A DNA stretch of 64,000 bases from Rheinheimera sp. EpRS3 (GTDB taxonomy: Bacteria; Pseudomonadota; Gammaproteobacteria; Enterobacterales; Alteromonadaceae). The translations under genes were made by a program, and so were the position numbers. The notes under the pieces are model-generated. The model was not told the origin of the DNA, did no database searches, and worked only from the letters and a program-made list of their open reading frames with translations. Where the stretch lies: NCBI RefSeq assembly GCF_001513785.1, contig NZ_LNQS01000009.1, forward strand, positions 310,001 through 374,000, in the 5' to 3' direction. This document shows, one piece after another, positions 52,335 to 61,189 of this stretch. Numbering within the stretch: position 1 is the first letter of the stretch; every line of letters begins with the position of its first letter.

Positions 52335-53675
52335 TTAAGGTTGGGGATCGCAGCCTGATGGAGCGGGAAACTCAACACGGACAAGGGTGCCGCCTTCGGG
52401 GGCGGCAAGGATCGAAACATTTCCGCCATGCCGCTCTACTACCTGCTGCACAAGGTTAAGACCAAGTCCTGTACCGGTTGATCTCGGCCTTAGGCGATGG
52501 AAAGCTTCAAACACCCGTTCGCGTTCTTCTATCGGAATACCGGGACCGTTATCTTCCACCTCGAAACCATGTCCAATTATGCGAATAACTACGTGGTGTC
52601 CACCATGCTCAATTGCGTTTTGCACCAGGTTCGTAATCACTCGCTCAATTGCGCCAGTATCACCCTTGATTGAACAGTGCGTATCGGCTATCACCTCAAT
52701 TGTGCGATCCGATGCGATCAGCAATGGAGCCAGATTGCCCGCGACAAATCGCGCGAGTCCGGCGAGCTCAATAACCTCGTCTAAACGACCGGTGTCAAGA
52801 CGCTGCAGATCCAGCAATTGCTCTGCGAGATTAGCAAGCCGGTCCACGTCATGAGCAAGCCTTCGGCAAGCCGCATCGTCTGCCGCATCTACTTTGACAC
52901 GTAGGATTGCAATTGGTGTTCGTAGTTCGTGCGCCGCAGAAGCGATAAAACGGCGCTGGCGTTCATAGCCTTCGTCCAGCCGCTGCAATGCGTCGTTCAC
53001 CGCACGAACCAGCGGGGTTATCTCCCTTGGTAGCTGTTTTTCACTCAGTCGCAGGCCACGCCGGGTAGCGTCGATCTGTTCGGCTTCCTGTGCAATACGG
53101 TGCACGCCCGCCAGCGATCGTCTTACAATCCAAGGTGTGATAATTAGTGAAATCAGCGTGAATAGCACGAAAATAGGTATGACGAATGCACTGGATGCAA
53201 AAAGCACGGTGAGGCTGACCTCACTGAGCCGGCCATGTCCCAGAATCGTCAACTGACCAACAGGAGACTCTTCCCGCCTTATCACGGCTGACAGCCTGTA
53301 TGGCGGGGATCGATCTCGTAACTGCGCATAGGAAAGCTCACTCAACCTGCCAGTGAGTGATGCATATTGTGGCGGAACATCACCAAATTCAACGCGCTGG
53401 CCAGCATCATTCTCCGCTGCGAACCAAAGCGCTGGTGTTTCAGCGCGCAATTTAGCCAGTTCTGGTGTCAGACGAACCGCAAAACTGCCGTCGCTATTGC
53501 GAATTATTGCATGGGCAATCACTGGCGTGATTGACTCATCGGTGTAACTTCCACCACTGTCCATGCGCAGAGCGAAAGCCATAAAGACAATGAAACAGAC
53601 AAGAAGCGTAACCAGTTGAAATAACAGCGGTAACACAATGAGGGTTCGTTTTAGCGAAAATACTTTGCTTTTCAC
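52335..53675 (-). CDS. Sensor histidine kinase (QseC/TctE-like)
   Basis: A 446-residue inner-membrane kinase. Two transmembrane helices (about residues 10-36 and 157-182) flank a periplasmic domain of ~120 residues. Next come a HAMP segment and the phospho-acceptor H249 in SAAHELRTPIAIL, then ATPase motifs VQNAIEHGG, DNGPGIP and GTGLGLNLVQQV. The ATG overlaps the response-regulator stop (4 bp). Base composition is visibly richer in GC, with many CGC and GCG codons, than the flanking genes, suggesting a transferred block. The signal is unknown. Confidence 0.9.
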   Translation of the reverse strand: MKSKVFSLKRTLIVLPLLFQLVTLLVCFIVFMAFALRMDSGGSYTDESITPVIAHAIIRNSDGSFAVRLTPELAKLRAETPALWFAAENDAGQRVEFGDVPPQYASLTGRLSELSYAQLRDRSPPYRLSAVIRREESPVGQLTILGHGRLSEVSLTVLFASSAFVIPIFVLFTLISLIITPWIVRRSLAGVHRIAQEAEQIDATRRGLRLSEKQLPREITPLVRAVNDALQRLDEGYERQRRFIASAAHELRTPIAILRVKVDAADDAACRRLAHDVDRLANLAEQLLDLQRLDTGRLDEVIELAGLARFVAGNLAPLLIASDRTIEVIADTHCSIKGDTGAIERVITNLVQNAIEHGGHHVVIRIIGHGFEVEDNGPGIPIEERERVFEAFHRLRPRSTGTGLGLNLVQQVVERHGGNVSILAAPEGGTLVRVEFPAPSGCDPQP

Positions 53676-54346
53676 TTCTCTGCTCTTAGCAAATAGCCAA
53701 CGCCACGGATCGCATGAATCTCAATGCCCGCTCCGGTTTCGATTAGTTTGCGGCGCAAGCGTGATACGTGCGAATCAAGAGTGTTTGATTGCACCTCATC
53801 GTCAAACCCATAAACAGCTTGTTCTAGAGTTTCGCGTAGCAGCGTGCGCCCGCGACGCTTCATTAGCGCTGAAAGAACACGCAGTTCGCGGCGAGTCAGT
53901 TCCAATCTGACACCGCCTACGACTGCTTCATCGTTTGCCACGTCGAATATGAGCGCCCCGGCACGGATTTCTGTAACACCCGATACGGCAGGGCGGCGGC
54001 GTACAGCTCTTATACGCGCTAGCAGCTCATCTAGAGCGAACGGCTTTACCAAATAGTCATCGGCACCTTCATCAAGGCCTTCGATGCGCTCGGGGATCTC
54101 GCCCCGAGCACTCAGTACAATTATCGGCAAAGCGGGATTGCAGCTTCGCAGTTCTGAAACTAGTGAGAGCCCATCGCCGTCTGGAAGGGTGCGATCCAAG
54201 AGCACAATCTCGTACATACCCGACAGTGTAGCCTCTCGGGCAAGTTTAAGTGTCGTGACATGGTCAACGACGAAGCGTTCCCGTTCAAGCGCACGGCGTA
54301 AGCTGTCCACAAAATCCAGTTCATCTTCTATCAGAAGTATCTTCAT
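53672..54346 (-). CDS. OmpR-family response regulator (QseB/TctD-like)
   Basis: A 224-residue regulator: receiver domain (about 1-118) with phospho-acceptor D51 in IVLLDRTLPDGDG and K in DDYLVKPFALDEL. The C-terminal winged-helix domain has LTRRELRVLSALMKRRG and DSHVSRLRRKL. It is translationally coupled to the kinase (ATGA-type overlap at 53672-53675). A small lipoprotein gene lies 60 bp upstream on the same strand and may be its target or part of the system. GC-rich codon use is shared with the kinase. Confidence 0.92.
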   Translation of the reverse strand: MKILLIEDELDFVDSLRRALERERFVVDHVTTLKLAREATLSGMYEIVLLDRTLPDGDGLSLVSELRSCNPALPIIVLSARGEIPERIEGLDEGADDYLVKPFALDELLARIRAVRRRPAVSGVTEIRAGALIFDVANDEAVVGGVRLELTRRELRVLSALMKRRGRTLLRETLEQAVYGFDDEVQSNTLDSHVSRLRRKLIETGAGIEIHAIRGVGYLLRAEK

Positions 54347-54408
54347 TGCCTCCTCGAAAAACTACATTACTAGCGGCTATGCTGATGAGCACAACTCCAG
54401 ATCTCAAG

Positions 54409-54762
54409 TCAGCGGCAGTCTCTCGGCTTCTCACCCCGCTTTCTTTCTTTTTCAGCTTCACGCTCACAGCCCAGACGACGCACGGTCTCAAGGTTATCAC
54501 TTGTCGTTGCTGCATTTGCTCTTTGAACTTCTGCAGCTCTTAGAGCAGCAGTGTCACGGCGTTCCTGTTGCTGAAGCATGCATGTAGTATATTCGCTGGT
54601 ACCGCGTTCTGCTCCAAACTCGATACAGGTCTGACTATCATTGCTGCGGGCAGCGCGCTCGCGTTCTTGAGTCGTCTGACATGCCGTGAGGCTGGTCAGA
54701 ATCGCTAAAACTGCTACTAGAATAACCGGGCGTGCAAGAACTCTGAAAGTCGTATCTCTCAT
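54409..54762 (-). CDS. Small lipoprotein of unknown function
   Basis: A 117-residue predicted lipoprotein with lipobox LTAC (C28). The mature part has TCIEFGAERGTSEYTTCMLQ, a Cys-x-x-Phe-Gly...Tyr-x-x-Cys motif seen in many small proteobacterial lipoproteins. Charged helical sequence and a Cys near the end (RLGCE, DCR) follow. The four mature Cys could form two disulfides. It lies upstream of the response regulator/kinase pair on the same strand. An 8-bp perfect inverted repeat (TTGCCTGA/TCAGGCAA, 54825-54849) precedes it. The function is unknown. Confidence 0.75.
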   Translation of the reverse strand: MRDTTFRVLARPVILVAVLAILTSLTACQTTQERERAARSNDSQTCIEFGAERGTSEYTTCMLQQQERRDTAALRAAEVQRANAATTSDNLETVRRLGCEREAEKERKRGEKPRDCR

Positions 54763-54824
54763 TTTTTCTCCTTGTTAGTTCGATTGCTGCATTATTGCAG
54801 CCAGAAGAGAGTAGAGCATCAACA

Positions 54825-54849
54825 TTGCCTGAACATGGTCCTCAGGCAA
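54825..54849. promoter_or_regulatory. Inverted repeat upstream of the small lipoprotein gene
   Basis: TTGCCTGA and TCAGGCAA are perfect 8-bp arms with a 9-base spacer, ~63 bp before the lipoprotein start. It could be a response-regulator or repressor site. No T tract suits it as a terminator. Confidence 0.35.
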
Positions 54850-55011
54850 AAACCAGGTAGATTTACAGTGTGCACGAATAACAGGGAGGTTTAATACTCT
54901 GGAACCGGGTAATCTGTGTGCACTGCAGGGCCCGGTGGAGTTTCCACCGAGCAATTATTAAGGATGAAATCAGTTGTAGTGAGGCTTGTGTGTCAATGAT
55001 AACAAGCCGGC

Positions 55012-55755
55012 TTAATATGTGCTGAGTATTTTTACTGCTTGCTCGAAATGTCCGTCACGCTCTGCCCAGCGCAGGAAATCCACACGCTTAACCAGTATTT
55101 CCTTTGGAGTTGGTACTAAAAGAAACTGGGCCATCACCTCTTGAATAAAGTCATTGAGAGGCATGTAGTCTTCATGGGTTGACTGGCCTGGGGTGAGTTC
55201 AGTCTGCACAGCAGGGGGAATCAGCTCTATGAGCTCGACCCTGCCTTTAAGTTGTTCGCGCAAGGATACCGTATACGAGTGAATCGCCGCTTTGGTTGCG
55301 TTGTAAGTGGGTGTTCCGCTCAGTGGGACGAAAGCCAAACCAGACGATACGTTTACAATCGTAGCATAAGGTTGGTTTATCAGGTGGTCGGTCAGTGCGT
55401 TTGTCAACCGGATCGGCCCGAGTAGATTGGTCAAAATTGTCTGTTCGCAGTCATGTAAGTCGCGGGTTTCAGACAAGTCTTCACGGCGCATGATGCCAGC
55501 ATTATTGATCAACAAGTTGAGGCTGGGATGCTCTGTGATAACACGCTTAGCAAAAGCTGCAATAGCCTTAGGATCATCGATATCAATGGTCATCGCATGC
55601 ATGTTGCGCTGGCCAGCAATCGTCTCTTGCAGTGTCTCCATATGTCGTCCTGCAACAATCACTGTATTGCCAAGAGCATTGAAGCTAAGGGCAAGCTCTC
55701 GGCCAATGCCGGAGCCGCCGCCTGTGATAAGAATTGTATTACCTGATGTTTTCAT
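55012..55755 (-). CDS. Short-chain dehydrogenase/reductase, DltE-like
   Basis: A 247-residue SDR oxidoreductase. The cofactor loop TGGGSGIGRE is at 11-20 and NNAGI at 84-88. Catalytic residues are S137/S138, Y151 and K155 in PTYNATKAAIHS. The sequence resembles DltE-like SDRs, whose substrate is not defined. Lack of an acidic residue after the second strand and R37 suggest NADP use. It is a single gene within the redox-rich region. The promoter side meets the truncated RND adaptor after 107 bp. Confidence 0.9.
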   Translation of the reverse strand: MKTSGNTILITGGGSGIGRELALSFNALGNTVIVAGRHMETLQETIAGQRNMHAMTIDIDDPKAIAAFAKRVITEHPSLNLLINNAGIMRREDLSETRDLHDCEQTILTNLLGPIRLTNALTDHLINQPYATIVNVSSGLAFVPLSGTPTYNATKAAIHSYTVSLREQLKGRVELIELIPPAVQTELTPGQSTHEDYMPLNDFIQEVMAQFLLVPTPKEILVKRVDFLRWAERDGHFEQAVKILSTY

Positions 55756-55862
55756 TTTGCACTCTCCATCTAACTTTATGAGTCACTGTCATTTATACGC
55801 ACTGCGATGCCTGCTCTATTCAGGAGTTTTCGAAGTAGAAGGTCACACTGTTGCGTTGATAT

Positions 55863-56297
55863 TTACTTTAACAATTCGGCTGAAATCGCCCGTTGGCTGC
55901 TAAGTTTTTCTGCCCGGTTATATTCGTTATCCGCCAGTGCGGCGGCGCTTTGTGCACTTTGCAGCTCAGCATTAAGCCGGGCCACTTCCGCAGCAAAAAG
56001 CCGTGGGTCAATTTGCACCAGCAAATCGTCTTTTTGCACCAGGGCGCCTTCGTTAAAGTGCACCTGTTCAATATAACCTGACACGCGTGGCATCAAATTC
56101 ACGGTTTGTGGTGCTTGCAGGCGGCCGGTAAATTCATCCCACTCGGTAATGCGCTCGTGTACCACTTGCGCCACACTCACCTGTGGTGCAGCCGGTGCCG
56201 CGGCCTGATTAGCGGCGTCGGGGTTGCCACAAGCGGTTAACACCAGCGCGGCTACGCTTGCTAACATAAAAGTTCTTACCGTGTTTTTTCTGCTCAT
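55863..56297 (-). pseudogene. N-terminal fragment of an RND efflux adaptor
   Basis: A 144-codon piece of a MexE/AcrA-like adaptor. It has a lipoprotein signal (LTAC), then EWDEFTGRLQAPQTVNLMPR, the first lipoyl half LVQIDPRLF and the first coiled-coil helix ending RAISAELLK, then a stop. A full adaptor has about 370 residues, so the rest of the hairpin, second lipoyl half, barrel and proximal domains are missing, along with the permease. The ATG at 56297 follows GAGGAC. It lies 25 bp after the DoxX gene on the same strand, apparently its old operon partner. A deletion joined it to the SDR upstream region. Confidence 0.8.
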
Positions 56298-56322
56298 GAC
56301 TATGTCCTCTATATTTAGCTGG

Positions 56323-56835
56323 TTAAACTGAAAACTTGAGTTTGCGATCAATAGAAAAAGAGCCACTACCGCGCACTGCGATATAAAGCGCAAGAAAACC
56401 CATCAGAGCCGGAAACTCAATACCGCGATCTATCCAGGGCCAGGTAGGGCCAAGTGCATAACAAATTCCAATCATTTGCACAGTAATAGCCAACGCAACC
56501 AGGCGTGACCACAGGCCTACAGCAAGCATGAGTGCACCGACGGTTTCGAGTAACATGGCCATAAATGCCAACTGCGGAGCAAAAGGTAGCCCCATCACAT
56601 TTTGGATAAGATTGATGGAGCCCGCCATAGGGTCGGCCATAGAGCCATGGGACGTTCCTAATGCCTTAGGCAGGCCGTGCGTGAACATAACGATGCCAAA
56701 GAACAGCCGCAGTAATGCATATAAAGCAGGCTCCGATTTCATGTAAAAAATACCCAACGATGGAAAGGCCAGTCGTTCAAAGAAGTTCGGCTTATGGTTA
56801 GCATCGGTTGCTTGGTTGGTTTGAAGGGCTTTCAT
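56323..56835 (-). CDS. DoxX family membrane protein
   Basis: A 170-residue membrane protein with four predicted helices: LLRLFFGIVMFTHGLPKALG starts the DoxX domain at about residue 42, followed by LAFMAMLLETVGALMLAVG. DoxX proteins are linked to oxidative stress and redox balance, but their chemistry is not settled. GGAGAGAA precedes the ATG. It is divergent from the LysR gene at 57008, which probably controls it, and upstream of the truncated RND adaptor. Confidence 0.88.
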   Translation of the reverse strand: MKALQTNQATDANHKPNFFERLAFPSLGIFYMKSEPALYALLRLFFGIVMFTHGLPKALGTSHGSMADPMAGSINLIQNVMGLPFAPQLAFMAMLLETVGALMLAVGLWSRLVALAITVQMIGICYALGPTWPWIDRGIEFPALMGFLALYIAVRGSGSFSIDRKLKFSV

Positions 56836-57007
56836 TATTTTCTCTCCTTAACGCTTTGATTGAAGGATTAATCGCGATTCTCGTTGTTCAGCACTTTCCG
56901 GTGTTGTCTGTAGCTCGTACTGTAGAACGGCAGAATAACTGGATAAATGCACAAAAATTGGTAACATAATTCAATGAGGGCGAACAATAAGCGTGAAAGG
57001 CAGGCTA

Positions 57008-57913
57008 ATGGATAGGTTCGACAGCTTAAAGCTGTACTGTAAAATTGTGGAATTGGGCAGTTTTACTCAGGCCGCAGGTGTATTACAGATCCCACGTGCT
57101 ACCGCAACCTACGCCATGCAGCAACTGGAACAGCGGCTGAACTGTCGCCTGCTGGAACGCACCACCCGACAGGTAAACCCGACACTCGATGGTCAGGCAT
57201 TTTATCAGCGTTGCCTGCGTATTCTGTCTGAACTGGACGATGCCGAAGCCAGCCTGAGCACTGTTGCAGCTAACCCTGCGGGCTTGTTACGGTTAGGTTT
57301 ACATGGGGTGCATGCTTCGCAGATTATTATTCCGCAGTTGCCTCAATTCAGAGCTATGTATCCGCAGTTGGATATCAGCATCAGCACAGGTGACAGACTG
57401 GTGGATTTAGTGCGTGAAGGTATTGATCTGGTCGTGAGGATTGGCATGCCAAAAGACTCAACTTTAGTGGGTAAAAAGCTGGCGGTTTTGCCACAAATTG
57501 TCTGCGCCAGCCCGGCTTATTTGCAGCAACATGGCGTGCCGACAAAGCCAGAACAACTAAGCCAACATCAGGCGGTGGGCTTTTTCTCCAGCGATCATAA
57601 TATCAGTTACCCTTTTAGCTTTCTGATCGATGGGGAAGAACAAAACTTCCCGACAAAAGGTTGGTTATCGGTCAACGACGCCGAATCATACACAGCGGCG
57701 GCTTTAGCGGGTTGTGGCATTATTCAGGTACCGGGGTTCCGGCTTAGACACTATCTGGAGTCCGGCTACCTGGTACAAATCTTAAGTGATGTACCAAGCC
57801 CGGCTTTACCTGTATATGTACTGTATCCACAAAATAACCAGCTATCCCCAAGGGTAAAGGTGTTTGTTGAGTGGGTTAGTACGTTATATAACAAAAGATT
57901 TTTATCTGATTAA
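57008..57913 (+). CDS. LysR family transcriptional regulator
   Basis: A 301-residue LysR regulator. HTH: SLKLYCKIVELGSFTQAAGV and IPRATATYAMQQLEQRLN, then an effector domain. It resembles regulators that sit next to DoxX or quinone-related genes. ATG 57008 is preferred over GTG 56993 because MDRFDSLKLY is the usual start for this subgroup. The divergent DoxX gene, ~170 bp away, is its probable target; the acetyl-CoA hydrolase gene follows on the same strand. Confidence 0.88.
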   Translation: MDRFDSLKLYCKIVELGSFTQAAGVLQIPRATATYAMQQLEQRLNCRLLERTTRQVNPTLDGQAFYQRCLRILSELDDAEASLSTVAANPAGLLRLGLHGVHASQIIIPQLPQFRAMYPQLDISISTGDRLVDLVREGIDLVVRIGMPKDSTLVGKKLAVLPQIVCASPAYLQQHGVPTKPEQLSQHQAVGFFSSDHNISYPFSFLIDGEEQNFPTKGWLSVNDAESYTAAALAGCGIIQVPGFRLRHYLESGYLVQILSDVPSPALPVYVLYPQNNQLSPRVKVFVEWVSTLYNKRFLSD

Positions 57914-57985
57914 TACGGCGAAAGGTTGATTGCTGCAACTGTGCAGGAATGCTGTGGTACAGAATACGAAGATGGAGTTAAAGCA

Positions 57986-59899
57986 ATGAGCAATAGTGAT
58001 TATGCCGATATCGTTGATCAGGTTTTAGCGCAAATTGGTAAGCATGTGGTGCTGGGCCTACCGCTGGGCCTGGGCAAACCTAACCGTTTGATCAATGCGT
58101 TTTACCACAGGGCCTGCGAGGACAGCAGTATCCGGCTGGATATTTTCACTGCGCTGTCACTTAATCCGCCTAAACCCGGCAGTGAACTGGAACAGCGTTT
58201 TCTGCAGCCCTTTGTCAAGCGTCATTTTGGTGAAGACTATCCACGGCTGGCCTATGCCGATGCGCTGGCATCACAGCAGTTACCTGCCAATATTACCGTT
58301 ACCGAATTTTATTTTCAGTCGGGCAGCATGCTGGGTAATGCCGATGCTCAGCGCCACTATGTGTCAAGTAACTACACCCATGTGGCGCGGGATCTGGCCG
58401 ACCGCGGGGTTAATCTCATTTTACAGCTGGTCGCGCGGCGGGCAGGCGAATCAGGCTGGCAGTACAGTTTGAGCAGTAACCCGGATGTTACGCTGGATCT
58501 GGTAGAAGAACTGCGTCATCGTCCTGACAGAAAGTGCCTGATACTGGCACAGGTGCACCCGGACTTGCCGTTTATGGCCGGCGATGCGCTGGTGGGCGAG
58601 GATTTTTTTCACCAAATCATTGACGGTAACCCTGAGCAACCGCTGTTTGCGCTGCCTCGCAGCCCGGTAACTACCCAGGATTACTGTGTCGGAATGAACG
58701 CCAGTGCGCTGGTAGCCGACGGTGGTACGCTGCAAATCGGTATTGGCTCACTTAGTGATGCTCTGGTGTACAGCTTGATCCAGCGCCAGCAAAATAACGA
58801 CGCCTATCGCGGCTACTTTAACCGGGCGTTGCCAGGCCAGGCGCTGATTGATGCGATTGGCGGCCATGACAGCTTTGAGAGCGGGCTGTATGGTGCCAGT
58901 GAAATGTTTCTCGATGGTTTTATGCATTTGTATCAGGCCGGGATCCTCAAGCGGGAAGTATTCGACGATGAGCGTTTGCAGAACCTGGCCAATGCCGGGC
59001 GTATTGCTGAACACGCCGGTATTGAAGGCAGTGGCGCTTTGTTAGACGCGGCATTTTTTCTCGGCTCGGACGATTTTTACCGCTGGTTACGTCAGTTGAC
59101 TGAAGCAGAATGGCCCCGTTTCAGGATGAGCTCTGTTGGCCGGATCAACCAGTTATATGGTGGCAACCCAACACTGGAGAAATTACAGCGGCAAAAAGCC
59201 CGTTTTATCAATACCTGTATGATGGTGAGTTTAACCGGCGCGGCAACGTCTGATGGTCTGAAAGACCATCAGCTGGTTTCCGGTGTAGGGGGGCAATACA
59301 ACTTTGTTGCCATGGCGCATGCCATGCGGGATGGTCGCTCGATCCTGATGCTGCGTAGTACCCGCCAAAGTGGTGGCAAGTTAACTTCGGGTATTGTCTG
59401 GGAATATCCGCATTGCACTATTCCGCGTCATCTGCGGGATATTGTGGTTACCGAATACGGTATTGCCGATTTACGTGGCGCGACGGATGAGGAATGCATA
59501 AAAGCGCTGATTTGTATCAGTGATAGCCGTTTTCAGCAAAAACTAAGACGTCAGGCAGTGGCAGCCGGCAAACTGGATGCGAAGTGGACTATTCCCGCTG
59601 CGGTTGCGGCAAATTCTCCGGCAAGCCTTGAGGCACGTTTAGATGCGCTGCGCTTAACGGGCAACTTATCCCTTTACCCTTTTGGCAGTGATTTTACTGA
59701 GCTGGAACAACAGCTGGTGGCGGCTTTGCAGCGCCTGCGACGATTGAAACATGCCAGATTACAAGCGCTTGGCGCGCTGCTGCGCGGTGGCCCTGATGCG
59801 CCTGAAGCGTTAGCCCGCATGGGGCTGGCAGAACCACACGGGCCGCGGCAATGGCTGTATACCCGCCTGTTACGCTGGGCTTTGGCGCAGGTTGTATAA
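57986..59899 (+). CDS. Acetyl-CoA hydrolase/transferase family protein
   Basis: A 637-residue member of the acetyl-CoA hydrolase/CoA-transferase family, cytoplasmic, acting on acyl-CoA and a carboxylate acceptor or water. The N-terminal NagB-like half has KHVVLGLPLGLGKPNRL. The C-terminal half has GGQYNFVAMAHAM and the family hallmark VVTEYGIADLRGATDEE near residue 485. It exceeds the ~500-residue norm by ~130 residues, mostly at the end. ATG 57986 follows GGAG; a TTG at 57926 is less likely. The gene is followed by a strong terminator. Confidence 0.85.
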   Translation: MSNSDYADIVDQVLAQIGKHVVLGLPLGLGKPNRLINAFYHRACEDSSIRLDIFTALSLNPPKPGSELEQRFLQPFVKRHFGEDYPRLAYADALASQQLPANITVTEFYFQSGSMLGNADAQRHYVSSNYTHVARDLADRGVNLILQLVARRAGESGWQYSLSSNPDVTLDLVEELRHRPDRKCLILAQVHPDLPFMAGDALVGEDFFHQIIDGNPEQPLFALPRSPVTTQDYCVGMNASALVADGGTLQIGIGSLSDALVYSLIQRQQNNDAYRGYFNRALPGQALIDAIGGHDSFESGLYGASEMFLDGFMHLYQAGILKREVFDDERLQNLANAGRIAEHAGIEGSGALLDAAFFLGSDDFYRWLRQLTEAEWPRFRMSSVGRINQLYGGNPTLEKLQRQKARFINTCMMVSLTGAATSDGLKDHQLVSGVGGQYNFVAMAHAMRDGRSILMLRSTRQSGGKLTSGIVWEYPHCTIPRHLRDIVVTEYGIADLRGATDEECIKALICISDSRFQQKLRRQAVAAGKLDAKWTIPAAVAANSPASLEARLDALRLTGNLSLYPFGSDFTELEQQLVAALQRLRRLKHARLQALGALLRGGPDAPEALARMGLAEPHGPRQWLYTRLLRWALAQVV

Positions 59900-59907
59900 T
59901 GAATAAC

Positions 59908-59936
59908 AAAAATGCCCCTCAAAGAGGGGCGTTTTT
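59908..59936 (+). terminator. Rho-independent terminator after the acetyl-CoA hydrolase gene
   Basis: GCCCCTC pairs with GAGGGGC around AAA, flanked by A and T runs (AAAAAT/GTTTTTG), so it could act in both directions and also end transcription from the tRNA gene on the minus strand. Confidence 0.9.
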
Positions 59937-59948
59937 GTTTGAATTTGT

Positions 59949-60025
59949 TGGTGCGTCCTAGTGGACTCGAACCACCGACCCCCACCATGTCAAGGTGGTG
60001 CTCTAACCAGCTGAGCTAAGGACGC
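59949..60025 (-). tRNA. tRNA-Val (anticodon GAC)
   Basis: The minus strand folds into a standard 77-base tRNA with the acceptor stem GCGTCCT/AGGACGC, D-arm TAGCTCAGCTGGTTAGAGC, anticodon loop CTTGACA (anticodon GAC, valine), and T-arm GGTTCGAGTCC. The 3' CCA is encoded in the genome. The sequence is very close to E. coli valV/valW. Confidence 0.97.
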
Positions 60026-60155
60026 ACACTTTAAGTTGCAAGCCAAAGCTTAGCTTGGCAGACAACGGCGGCTATGTTATTGCGCCAGTGGGGCAATGGC
60101 AAGTGTTTTTCTAATAACACTGTGTGTTTGGTGTATTTTTCGCCGTATTGGCAGC

Positions 60156-61169
60156 TTACTGCTGGGCGGTAAGTTTAACCGGACATTGGCTGTTAAGAGC
60201 TTGCCACCACTTTACATGGCTGCTTAGTTCTGTGCGCATATCCAGATACGTTTGTTCAAAACGCAATGTGAGCGGGGTATTAAGCTCAGTGTGTTGATAC
60301 AGCTGTTGTAATAAAGGCCACAACTGCTGTTGATAGCGGCTTAACTCGCTGGTGTACAGCTGTACTTCACTGACAAAATACTTGCTGAACACATTGGCCA
60401 GAATTTGCAACTGCTCGCTGTCACGTTGCTGCGGACACAGCGCTGACGGTACTTTGGCTTTGCTAAGCTGGTTAAGCTGCGCCAACTGATGGCTGGCAAT
60501 ACGTAAGCTGTATTGCAGCCTGCCGATAAAGTTATAGTGATACAACAGCTGCAGTTGTTGTTCAATATCAATCTGACTGGCAGCCTGCCAGTTTTGCTCG
60601 GCGATAAACTGCTGCAACTGGTTAAGTTCGGTTAATGCTTGCCAGGTTTCGCTAAAACCGGGCGCTGCTTTTAGCGGCAGGGCTTCGCGTTTACCCAGCA
60701 GTTCTTTGCGCAGCGTATCATCGGTTAGCAGCATATTATTAAAAGCAATATCAATGCTGAGTTGTTTTTGCTGATACACCTGCTGCAATTGGTTTAGCAG
60801 TGTTGTATCGTCCCAGCTTTGCTCCAGGCAGCGTTGCAACTGACTTAAAAAACGTAGCTCATAACTTAGCTGTTTGCTGGCGCTGTATACTTTGCCCAGG
60901 CTGCTATTACGCTCACCAATTAAGATGTCAAGGCTGCAGCGTCGTGTAGCGTAGGCATCGGTAAGATCAAGCCGTAAATCTGGCAGTGGTTGTTTTAAAT
61001 CGCGTTGTGCGGCAAGGGCCGCAGCATCGGGTAGTGCGGTATCTTTCTGTGATAAATCCAGCACTCTTTCCAGACGTTGCTGGTAGTTTTGCAGCGCTTT
61101 CGCACCGTTATTGTCTGTGCAGGCAATAAGGTTAATCAGTAGCAGTGGTAGCAGCAGCCATAACTTCAT
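60156..61169 (-). CDS. DUF3080 family lipoprotein
   Basis: A 337-residue predicted lipoprotein (lipobox LIAC, C17) of the DUF3080 family, unknown function, common in Vibrio, Shewanella and Alteromonas. The mature protein is almost all alpha-helical and rich in Leu and Gln. Conserved parts include YQQRLERVLDL and LRLDLTDAYATRRCSLDILIG, split here, and CLEQSW. It lies 20 bp downstream of the NorM gene on the same strand, so they may be co-transcribed. Confidence 0.82.
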   Translation of the reverse strand: MKLWLLLPLLLINLIACTDNNGAKALQNYQQRLERVLDLSQKDTALPDAAALAAQRDLKQPLPDLRLDLTDAYATRRCSLDILIGERNSSLGKVYSASKQLSYELRFLSQLQRCLEQSWDDTTLLNQLQQVYQQKQLSIDIAFNNMLLTDDTLRKELLGKREALPLKAAPGFSETWQALTELNQLQQFIAEQNWQAASQIDIEQQLQLLYHYNFIGRLQYSLRIASHQLAQLNQLSKAKVPSALCPQQRDSEQLQILANVFSKYFVSEVQLYTSELSRYQQQLWPLLQQLYQHTELNTPLTLRFEQTYLDMRTELSSHVKWWQALNSQCPVKLTAQQ

Positions 61170-61189
61170 CGTTTAAACGGTCTCATAGT

